A stretch of DNA of 64,000 nt from Patiria pectinifera (lineage: Eukaryota > Echinodermata > Asteroidea > Valvatida > Asterinidae): the NCBI GenBank assembly GCA_029964075.1, contig CM057142.1:37574392-37638391 (forward strand). The letters are read 5' to 3'. Position numbers and translations under genes: made by a program. This document shows, in pieces, positions 13,601-25,600 of this stretch. Every line of letters starts with the position of its first letter. Positions within the stretch are counted from its first letter, which is position 1. Below the pieces are notes generated by a model. It was not told where the DNA came from. It ran no database searches and saw nothing but the letters and a program-made list of their open reading frames with translations.

Positions 13601-16600
13601 GCCAAGCATTCTGAGCAAGTCAGTGTGCTAGATGATTTTTCAAATTTAAATCCCAAAGGGTATAGGTCACTCAAAATGGCTTATTTGGTTGGTCACTATA
13701 ATCTGTTCTCCTATGAATCAGCATGCAAGCTATAAAATGAAGTCAAACCAAAGAGTGACTTTGGGTAAAACTTCACTTTTTTTGCTTGCAAACAGGAAAC
13801 AAAACTCCAGTTTCAGCACTGATTATGTGGAACAGGTACTTACTCTTGTAACCATCAGGGAGTGACTGCTAATGAAGTACAGTAAAGTGATTGTGCCCAT
13901 AGTTTTCCATTGGATAGATTTGAGCAGTTTGGTTTTTGACACATCTGACGGGCTTCATGCAGATTCTTTTCTTATCTTTTGATGTCACACAATATGACAC
14001 AGAGAAATGTGTTGAGTTGAAATGTGTTTAACTTTTTTGCCAAACCTCATTGCCACCCATTCGCTGATTGATCAGAATGTAGATTTACTGCTTTGATATT
14101 TTGGAAATTTGCTCAGGTTTGCAAGCATAGCAGTTTATCGCTGTGCTTCATGGTGTATGGAGTACCGAAGTGTGACGTCATATAGAACCAGAAAGTGTAG
14201 TGCAAACGAATGGAGTACGTGCGCGTGTTGGTTCTCGGGCTGAATCACGTGCTAAAGTGTTTTACACACATTTTGTGCGCGTGACATAGGCACTTCGGTA
14301 CTCCGTAATACATGCAGTATAAATGAGCCCATAGACACCAGTATATTGTAATTTTTTCCCCCAACATAATTCTGTTACCAGTGTACACAGGCCCGTAAAA
14401 GTGGAATCGTAATATTTTTTTCCACTTCGCGTCAGCGTGCCATCCTATTTAGTTCTGTCATTTACATATCTCAACTTGTTTTACTCAGGCGTGCCTCCAC
14501 CCCCTGGCTTCAGAGACGTACTCGTCAAGGAAGGACCCGAGGCTTTCGCCCGAGCGATTCGCCAGCACAAAGGCCTGCTGCTGATGGATACAACCTTCAG
14601 AGACGCACACCAGTCGCTCCTAGCCACCCGCGTGCGAACGTACGACCTCAAGAACATCTCACCGTTTGTGGCTCAAAACTTCAGCCAACTCTGCAGCATT
14701 GAGAATTGGGGAGGTAGGTGATAGTCGCAAGTGGTACCAAGAATCTTGTCAGATATTTCTTGGGAGCCTGCATGTTCAGGATGAAAAGGGGCTTCCCCAG
14801 GGGAGCGTGCATTGCCACATTCCCCCCCCCCCCCGGTATTTTGGCTAGAAACCTTGCTAAACAAAGCAACATGCAGCTCTTGTCAAAAAGACAAGCCTGC
14901 ACAGTGTAGCAAGACCCATCAGGTTGGAAATCTCGAGGCCAAACTGCCAGAGAGCCTGTGGTCACCAACTGCAGCAGGATACAACTGTGGCATTGTTCAA
15001 TGGGACTAGCTCTCATTGTTTCAGAATTGGCCGTTTATGCACTGGTGTTGATGGATCTAGTCAAGCAAGGTCCCACATACTTGTACACCTGATGCACTGC
15101 ATTGCGTCTAGCGGGGTTACATGTAGGGTTAAAGAACAACTCCAATAATGGATACAAAAAATTGTAAAAGAATGCTTTCTTTATTTCTGGAAACCTGTCA
15201 ATAATTACTCATTTTAAGAAACATCCCATTTTACTTGTTTTCAGTGCCAGACACTGTGATAACTGCTGTAAACTTATAGACTCGGGACCTGGCCTAATAG
15301 GACTCAGTGAATGCAAATGCAGTGCAAAGGGTGACAGTTCTAACAAAGGTTCTTGAAAAAATATGAAGAGTGTATTTCCAAAAACGCAATATCTGTCATT
15401 TTGTTCCCTTTTAGAATCCTGCTCTCTCCTGGCTGCCCACGATCCATTTCGACAGTTGCTTTATACTTAAAACACAACTTAAGAATACAATAAAGTGAAA
15501 AATGAAGTTTAAAAACAAGCTGTTATACTGTTTATTTTCTTTAACCCTAACAGAACTCAACCCATCAAACCCCAACAGCATGTATTGTTGGAATCTTTCT
15601 GGATGGGTGCAGTACCCCTAAACTGACGGTCTTTTACATTGGGTTGGCAATCATGCTAGGGAGTTGGGGATAATATTGTTTCATAACCGTGCAACAGTTT
15701 CACCTTATTTCAAATGGATGTGTCATATTTTTAAAAATTAACTCTTCATATTAAGATCGTGTCCAGGATTAAATATTTTGTGGCTAGCAAAATGACACTT
15801 GCACGATGGACAAGTGGTGAATAAAAAGAGTTGATGTTGAGGTCTGAAAATGACGTAATCATTGCGACCAGTATCATATGTGATGCGATCAAGCTACATG
15901 AGTCGTTTGTCGACCCCGGTCAAAAATTATTTTATTACAGATTTGAAAAGAGCACAATCTCAGCATTACTGCTGTAAAAACTGCATGCTGATACCATCTT
16001 CAGTTCAAAAATTATGGAAGTCGGAACACCAAGAGATGTGATTAAGTGGCCCTATTTTGGCCTGTATCTCCAAATAAAAATTTCCGACAAACGACTCATT
16101 TAGCTTGATTGCATCACATATTGTGGAAAATGTAACCCTAAGGCTGGCTGATTATATTCCGGATCCATTTTTACCCGTCCAATCAGGTGCTACGTTTGAC
16201 GTGGCTATGCGATTTCTCCACGAGTGCCCGTGGGATAGGTTGGAAACGCTGCGAGAGCTCATCCCTAATATCCCCTTCCAGATGCTACTGCGTGGAGCCA
16301 ATGCTGTAGGCTATACCAGCTATCCTGACAATGTTGTATTCAAGTAAGTCATAATGAAACAAAATTATGCCTGTGATGAGTACAGACCATAGAGCTATAT
16401 TAAATTACTAGAGCGCTAGCTCGATGTACAGAGTAATGCCTGATGGGCGCATCCATGTTTGTGCGCAAACCTATGGAATGCTCAAACTTTTGTACGGATT
16501 TTGTACAGCTATTTGCATATCTGCGTTTGTATTCCATACCGGTGCATCATCGAAGCCGATATGCCCAAAACTGAAACGCACGATCAGCAAATGAGCGTTT

Positions 16601-19600
16601 CATTTTGCTCTACGCAAACAGCGCAACATGTGCACGTCCCTCCGCTGCAGATGTTTTTCGCCGTGACGTTTTTTGAACTGTCATGACGCGCTTAAGTTGT
16701 TTACGTATCTTCTACTTGCGCGTTGCATTTAGAGCACACTTTTAAAATTCAATCCATGTATTTTGATTGTGTTCTACAAATACACACATAAATTTAAAAT
16801 ATCTGCACCCAGAGCGGCTTCAAAGCATCTCCGCATGCAAGAATGAGGAGTAAGCGCTCTAGTAATTTAATATAGCTCTATGGTACAGACCTATCTTCCT
16901 TAAGGGAAAAATATTCTGAATCGGGAAAATTGATTTGATTTTTTGCCTATTAAATTGTCATCGACACCACGAACTGACACTCATGTGCAAGTGGGTGTCA
17001 ATTCGCGAAAACCACGTAATCAATTTTGGTTTCACGAGCTGATATCTGGTAGTGCACAAGCACATCAGACACTGATGTAAAACAGGAAGATTTTGTTTTT
17101 TACGAAGTGACAACCAAGCATGATGCGGCAATACAGTACGGACTAGAGAAAAACGGTTTGAAAGGTTTTAGACGAATTTAGCCCATCCGTATACTTGTGC
17201 GCTTACACAAAAATAATTAAAAACTGTTTTTTTATTGGTTAAATTAACGTCAGTGTCAGTTCGTGAAACAGAAAATGTACGGGGTGCACTCTAAAAGTGT
17301 CAAGTGACACATTTTTGGAAATTTCCGTTTATAGTTGTTTTGTAATTTGGTGAATCCGTGAATGGAGGCACGCAAGTGTTGACTCGACGCACACGTGCGC
17401 GCGCTGCTCTTACTGAAATCGAAAATATGCACCCACAATCCTGCAAGTCCTCCAATTGCCACCAATTGAACTTGGATTCTGCCACAATCCTCAAAAACCA
17501 TCCGTTACTTCTTGAATTTCTTCAGTGGACATGGAGGAGGGGTGACCATTGCCTCTTTCCTTCGAAATCATCCAGCAATCACTGTCAATACATGGAGGCA
17601 TTGCCAATGATATCCAGAAGCAGTGCGGATAGTAGCCAGTGTACTATAGGCCTCAATGCTTGGCTGAACATAAACAATGCAGGGTACAGCTTACGACCTT
17701 GACACAGTGCATCCTTCAAAATGAACTGAAACATTTTTGCCATTCCGCCTCGATTCTCTCAAAAATCCTCCAAAACTGCCTGGTTGATTTTGGAGGATTG
17801 AGGAGGGTTAGTGCTAAGCCTCATTTGCAGCATCTGAACACGAATGTTGTCATTTCAGATTCTGTGACCTTGCCCATAAACACGGCATGGACATCTTCCG
17901 CGTGTTTGACTCCCTCAACTACCTACCCAACATGATCCTTGGGATCGACGCGGCCGGGGCGTCTGGTGGGGTGGTGGAGGCAGCCATCAGCTACAGCGGT
18001 GACGTCTCTGATCCTAGCAGGACCAAGTACACCATGGATTACTACATGAAACTGGCTGATGAGTTGGTCAAGGCTGGTACGCACATCTTGTGTATAAAGG
18101 TAAAACAAAACATTCATTCACTCCATTTAAGGGAATGTACAACATTTTGCTCTTGCTGAAATTTTCATTGGTAAATGGATTTGAGGAATTAGAATATCAT
18201 ACATGTAGCAAATATTGTTAAACTGACTTGTTTCACGTTTTAAGCTTGAAGATGCTGGAAAAACCAAGAAAAACATCATGTTCTTGTAGTCTGGTTCCCT
18301 GACCCCACTTAAGATGAAACGGAGCAGTTTGTTGACTTTGGGGAATTCAAAGGTCAGAGAATCAGTCCGGCAGGCTTATACCCCTTCACAGGTGTGTAAT
18401 CAATTGCAAAGAAAATGGAAAAACTAATTATGAAAAATTAAGGGCAGTTTTTAAAAAAAAGCCAGTTTTCTCCAACGCTGGTCGGCCGACCAGCGTTGGA
18501 AAAATAGCATTTTTCTTGAAACTGTCAGCACACCAGGAGCCACAATTTTACAGTTTCCTTTAGAATGTCATTCCCTAACAATCCAGTTAAGATATTTTGT
18601 GATAATTTGATAACTTCATTTTTTTTTAACTTCAAATGTTGTATCTTCCCTTTAACTTATTGCGTACAGTGACCTTGTGAATATTGACCCATAATGGTAC
18701 CTGCTGGTGACATGCAGATACATCAGCTCCATGTAATTGTTAAGTGTCATTGTACCAATTCCATCTGATACATTTTCAGAGCATTTTTGTTGTTTGCCTT
18801 CATCATTGTATGAGGGAACTCACAGTTGGCAAAATATTTTGTAACGGACTCAAAGGGTCAGCCTGTTGTCCTCTGAGTGAGCCACTAAGTTCGAATAATG
18901 CTGTAAATTGCCCAAGACTAAAAAAAGCAAACACTGTGCCTTGCTGATGAAATGTCAGTTGTTCTTTCTCAGTTGCTTTCAGTGAATCAAACCAAAAAGT
19001 ATAACCAAAATAACAGACATATTGATTGATCAACCAAAAAAATTGGGCGATTCACAATGCAGTGCGCCACTAAGCGTTTGCCATGGAGAGTACATTTTCG
19101 TAGTGCATTGTGGGAGATGGTCGACAAATTCGCAGCACGGGACATTTTAAATTGTTAGTTTTTCCGGTCAGTACTTTCATAAGCGTATGATTTGAGTATC
19201 TGTTTACCCTTTTCTTTTCTTTTGATCATTATGGTGTTTTTTTGTAAGGCGGCACAATGCTATGGCCCAATCTATAACAAATTAGCTTAAGTTGTCTACT
19301 GACACTCATTCAAATGGGCCATGTTTTGTCGACCGTAAACTTGAGAAATGGACTCTCCAAGGCGAACTCTTGGTGGCGCACTGCATTGTGAATTGTCCGA
19401 ATTGTGGGCCAATACAAGTGTCGTTAAGATCAGACAGGGCTACTTTTGAGGGCTGATACCCGGTACTTTCAACATCTTGCAGAATGTGAATTTCTGAACT
19501 TTGCCCCAATAGACTGTAAAATTGTGGAGTACCGGTACTTGTAAAGCCCTTCAGCAAAGCTAATAAACATTAAAGGATCTGGTTGTTTATTATTAGGACA

Positions 19601-22600
19601 TGGCTGGACTGTTGAAGCCAAGAGCGGCTTCCATGCTTGTTGGTGCCCTGCGTGATAAGTACCCAGACATGCCCATCCATATGCACACGCATGATACCTC
19701 GGGCGCCGGTGTGGCGGCCATGTTGGCAGCTTCTGATGCTGGGGCAGATGTTGTGGATGTTGCCGTGGATACCATGTCAGGGATGACCTCTCAACCTAGC
19801 ATGGGAGCCATAGTAGCAGCAGTAGAAGGCACAGAAAAGGATACAGGTATTTCTCTGACTAACTATAGAGTCAAAAGTCACACTTTCCGGAACTGTTATG
19901 TGGCCTGCCCATGGGCTTTTTTCACAGGGTAACCCTTTTAGTATCTATCATTTAAGGCTGAATGATTTTTAACTGTAACATCCCCAAAACAGTTTAGAAT
20001 TTTATCTTGAGTAGTCTTAAAATTTCGGAGAAAACATTCAGACAAAGGGAAAAATGAATTTAATTAATGACCTTTCATCCCCAGGTCTCATAATGATGTG
20101 CACTACTGGTTTTTTTTGCATTTACTCACGTGAGAATGAAAATGTAGAACGTTGTTAAGTTTTACCCAACTACAGCAGATGGGTTCTAAATTTAGTGAAA
20201 TAAGCCTAAAATGTGGTTTTTTAAAATACCTAAAATACCCTCAACTTTATTCACACAAAGTGAAACTGGAACAGGCATCTTTATGGTAGTTTGTCAGAAA
20301 ATTCTCCTTAGGGCCATTTCTGATCTTTGAAAATTGATCAACTACTTCAGTCAAAACTCAGACAGATATTGACATGAATTTGGACTAATGGTGTCACATA
20401 TCTTTTCTAAATTTGTTTTTGCAAGAAATTAGTAAATAAATATGTCCCAACCCCAAGAGAGATAGGATGTCCAAAAGCTACTTGTGTTGCAACATTTCGC
20501 ACATTTTTCATTCACCGCAAAAGGTTTCAATGTTTGACTCTCCTTTTGGTCTGGTTTCCCCCACTTTTGCAAGCTAACACCCCACCCTCAAAAAGGTACG
20601 GAAATATTGGACCCCCCCAAATTTTTTTTAAAAATGTATATGACTCTTCGCTCTGCCAATATAAGCAACATGTTTAATAATTTTGTCTGTATTTTGGCTG
20701 AAAAACAATGTCTCCAAACACTGTTGGCAAAAGATGACATCTGGTGGATTTGGGTTTTTAGTGTTTCATTAATAATCCCTGAATTTTTTCAAAGAACGTA
20801 CTGGAAATTGCTTTTTGGAGAAGACTTTTGACCACACCCTCTGAAATAGCCAGTTCTCTGTCTTTACTCCCTCTTCTGGTCCTTCTGTCATTTTCCTGAA
20901 CAGTCTTGTAAAAATCTGCTATCAGAATAAAAAAATCTGAAAATGTCTTCATCCTTGTTTGATAATTCTCCCATTTCCAGGCATTGCTCTGGACAAGGTC
21001 TTCAATTACAGTGCCTACTGGGAGATTGCCCGCCAATTCTATGGACCCTTTGAATGTGCCGTGACCATGAAGAGCGGCAACGCAGACATCTACAAGAATG
21101 AGATTCCTGGCGGCCAGTACACCAACTTACAGTTCCAGGCCTTCAGTCTCGGGCTGGGTCATCAGTTTGAGGAGGTCAAGAAGGCCTACGTAGAGGCCAA
21201 CAGGTTGCTGGGAGACCTGATTAAGGTTGGTACATAAGCGTTTCTTCAAATATTCAGAACTTCTGCCAGTTTCGCAAAACTTTAATACACAACTCCACTT
21301 ACACCACATTTTATTGTAAAAGTTGCCAAACATTTCAGTTATATGACAGATTTCACAGAGCATAAGTCAACTCTTACACAACTCGTTATGGTGTACTTTA
21401 CAGTTGTGGCATAGGGGCTCAAGATAAACTAATTTACTGACTAATCGTGATATTTGTATGGCCTGTCATTAATCAACTTAGCAAGGTTGACTTAAGCAAT
21501 TCGCAGCTTTGTTTTTGAGGTAAAAAGGAAGTGAATGAAAAACTATTTTACCCATGGCAGATGTTTGAGTGTTGCTTCCAGATTACGTAGAAAGTTGTAC
21601 AAATTTGTTTTTAAATGGTATAGAGGTGCTTCAACAGCTCTTTTATAACTGACAAGCTGATTTACCCGATCATAGATCGGGTAGGGCGTAGTGTTGTGGA
21701 TGAAAATGTGGAGAGTTAAATGTAAATGGGGGATATAGTTGGGGAGGCATGCAGTTATAGAAAAGCAATTTTTGTGGTGTGATCTGAGGCAATTTCTGAC
21801 CACTAAAACCAATTTGAGCAAAAGGTCATCTTTGAAAGTTTTGAGTTTGGAGTAATTGAATCAGCCACATGCATTCTGAGCAATATAATCATTATTGTAG
21901 GCTACGATTTTTTTCGGGGAAGAAAAAGTGGGGGTGGGGTGGGGCGGGGGACCAAACAATGTCCCCCGCTTTATAATGTGTGTGTGTGTGGGGGGGGGGG
22001 GGTGCATGGGTTCCCCCTATCCCCCGTCGATTTACACACATGATAATTATGTACCATGGCAACTGTCTGTAAATGTTCTCGTTGGTCTGTTAAATTGGCA
22101 TTTTGTGAGGCAGTCGCATTTGGAAAACGTAGTGAAAAGGTTACTGTAGTACACAGGCGAAGGCTGATTGTATGTACAATGTTGACAATAAATCATAATG
22201 CAATAAAACGTGAAGGTGTCATTTGAAAGGAAAATGTTGAGTGTTACCATAAAATTCGGTCTGAATCATGGAGGAAGGTCGATCACAATTAAGTTTCAGT
22301 ATTGGACTCTTCAACAAACGTAAACTTGACTTCTTACAATTTGCGACACCGTCTGCGAGGAAGAAGTCGATCCAACTTTATCGCGATATTTAAAGCAATG
22401 CATCGATCCTTCGTTGACCCCAAACAGGCCCCCGAAATTATAACGCGACACTGAATTATACGTGCGGCGGGCAGCGAACTCACAACGCTCAGCCTTGGTG
22501 GTGGAAGCATGGAGCTGTAAACACATTATGGAAGCAACAGCGAGTTATCACGCGACGTGTCATGCTTGCGCTTCAAATAGCGAGCACCGTAGACTCAACC

Positions 22601-25600
22601 TCGTTCCAGGGTGCGGAGCAGGCTGCAGTACGCGTTGCCAGTGACGGTTTTACGCATAGCCGGGAAGTGCCACGCAGTGTAGACTTTCGATTGGTCTGAC
22701 CGCGCTAGGCATACTAATGTGTAGTCCTTCTGAGTATTCGTTGCACTCGGCGCAGGGGCGGCAAGCGAAGCATATGAAAGAATAGGGACACTTGGTGGCC
22801 ACGCACCATGGACAAAAAAAATTTTACCAAGGTCACCCCATACTAACGTTTGGTGAACGCTTTTGCCGAACGGCCGAGTAGAACACGTAAACGAAACCCC
22901 TACGTTGGCCTCGCTGACCTCGCACAGTCTAGACACGCAGAAAAGCCAGCACGGGGGGCGGCCAGGCAGTCAACGTGAAAGCGCACACGACGGCAAATTC
23001 CTGTGCAAAATGCAGTCACGAAAAATTGACGAAACGGATCGCCGATCCGTACGGGAAAATAAGGACGACCCGAAGCGTCCGACCCGGCGGAAGACACCCT
23101 CCGCATTTTTCCACGGACGTGGAGCGATTTTGGCGCCGCGTGAGCCCGCGGTCTCGGATCCTTTCATGAGCAAACATCGTCTCGCAGGCCGAGTAAACTT
23201 CTCTCTTATATATATAGATATAAAAATGTACGCAAACAGCCGTCGTTAAAGCTGTGATTTGCGTCGTCCAGGGTGTTTAAATGATTTAAAGCGCTGAGCT
23301 GCAATGCCAATTTTAGTAAAATGGACCGTACATGTACGTTTATTGTGTAGCTTTGCAGCAGATTCATTGTGAATCAAATTAGGTTTTTGCCCTTCACCAA
23401 CGTTTAAACACTGTATACTCAGTGTGTTACATCCCATGTGAAAGTTGGAAAAAATCACTCGGGTGGGACTCGAACCCACGACCTCCTGCTTTCTAGTGCA
23501 GATGTCTTACCACTCGACCACCGAGCTAACGGGATCGGTTGGCCGATGTACATAGCAGCGGGTACCGCATAAACTATTATAAGAAGGAATTTGAATTAAA
23601 TCACCCCGACACAAAATTCCATCTTATAACAGATTCATTGTGTAAATTTTACAGACTTGGCGTAATGTATTTTTTTGGGGGTGAAATCGATTGCTGATAT
23701 CATGAGGAACAAATGTTCCATAATTGTCCTTAATCTCTGTTTCACCTGATATAGGTTACTCCCTCGTCTAAAGTAGTGGGTGACCTGGCTCAGTTTATGG
23801 TCCAGAATAAACTGGATGCAAACAGTCTGGTTGAGAAGGCTGAGGAACTGTCCTTCCCAACCTCAGTGGTGGAGTTCATGCAGGGATACCTCGGCCAGCC
23901 GTACGGCGGATTCCCCGAACCACTCCGAACCAAGGTAAATTTGTGAGTCGTCAAATTAAAATACGGCATATCTGTGCTGACAAATGCAAAGTTGACTCCA
24001 CAGCTCACCCATTGAATAACTATTCTCCACTCATCGAAAAGTTGACGTCTCAAAGACTTAACAAGATAATGTTTATGGTCCTCTGTGAATGCATTTTGAA
24101 AAGTGCCAGAAAATCAATTTTAGCTCAATTAATCCAGCAAGATGCAATTAAGCAAAAAAAATTTAAAAATAGGGAAGGGGAAAATCGCCTTGCTTGCATC
24201 ACCATGTAGCCTTTGAGCTTCGAGTACTGCTTGTTTTTGGAGTAGTTGGCCAAAAGCATGGTACGAAATTTAAAAAAAAGAAAAATATCCGAGCTGATTT
24301 GCTTTTACTTGGGCCTTGCTTCCACTTGGGTGTTGCGCAAGTGTGGATATAATACTTGATTGATCTTAATTAAAGCACTTTCCTACATTTCAGCTTTGTA
24401 TCTGGGTTTTGCTTTGGCCAATCCCACTAGTTTGGCTAGTCTGCTACAAGTTTCAAATGGTTAAGATTTTTTTTTAACAAGACCTCTTTACAACATGGAT
24501 TCTGCACTGTTCAAATTAAAGTAAAAATTGAGGTAGCACAGTATAACAGCTATCTTAGTTAGTCTCCTACAAAGGGGTGAACGTAGATTGAATATCTTGA
24601 CATCTTGAAATAGTGCCTTCTACAAAACAGTACCCATTTTAGAGATGTGCCTTTGATCACTTTTACTTACATTCTTTGCTCACTGTGCTGCCTTGCAAGA
24701 TTTTTAGTATGCGGAGAACACTTTAGGCACAACGCATTATAATAATATTCCATCTAATAATGAGATTCCATTCCTTTCTGTAAATGCTATATTTGGCAGA
24801 TAATTAAGGACAAGCCCAGAATTGATGGTCGGCCTGGGGAGACGCTCCCAGCCCTGGACTTTGACAAACTCCAGGCAGATCTCATGGAGAAGCACGGGCC
24901 CCGCATCAGGGAGGTGGATGTGGTCAGCTCGGCCCTCTACCCTAAGGTCTTTGATGACTTTCAGGAGTTCCGCAAGGTGTACGGTCCCGTGGAGACATTG
25001 GCAACCAGGCTGTTCCTGGTCGGCCCCAACATTGCTGAAGAGTTTGATGTGAGTGCCATGGGTTGTGATCAAGTCCTAAACTATGGCATTCCGAAATTCA
25101 TTTTGTTTCCAGGGAAATCACTCTCAAATTTGGTCAAATTTAAAGTGTGGAGGTATTTAAAAATTAATATATAATTTTGTATAGCACACACTTAAGGCCA
25201 AAAAAAATAGTCTCCGGTTTCTAGTATGGAGCTTGCCCAAAAAGTGGTGCGGCGACGCGGCTTTTTTTTTTTTTTTACCTGATTTTTTTGCTTCAAATGT
25301 CAGCTGATGACTGCAAATGGTGCCCGACTAAACTTAGTGCAAATATATGGGAGTCCAGAGAGGCCACATAAAGCTTATTCTCAACCATAACCCGATCTAA
25401 AAACACTTTAAAATTGTGCAGCAACAGGATTCCAGTCAAACCAGTGAGTTTGGCGATTTTGAGACATCATCTTTCATTGAACAATTTTTTTTTTCATTTT
25501 GCCGACGCGCATGGCTACGGCGACGCGCGCGCATACCAGAAACCGGAGACTTTTTTTTTTGGCCTAATCAATTAACCCTAACCCCCTAGGCCCCTTTGGG

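Noticed and set aside
22863..23249. 128-residue plus-strand open frame
   Set aside because: Lies in the CpG-rich block where stops are rare; the sequence has no protein-like pattern, and other frames are equally open.
23461..23480. A functional tRNA-Ser gene
   Set aside because: No long variable arm and an 8-base anticodon loop; better read as a pseudogene or SINE head.
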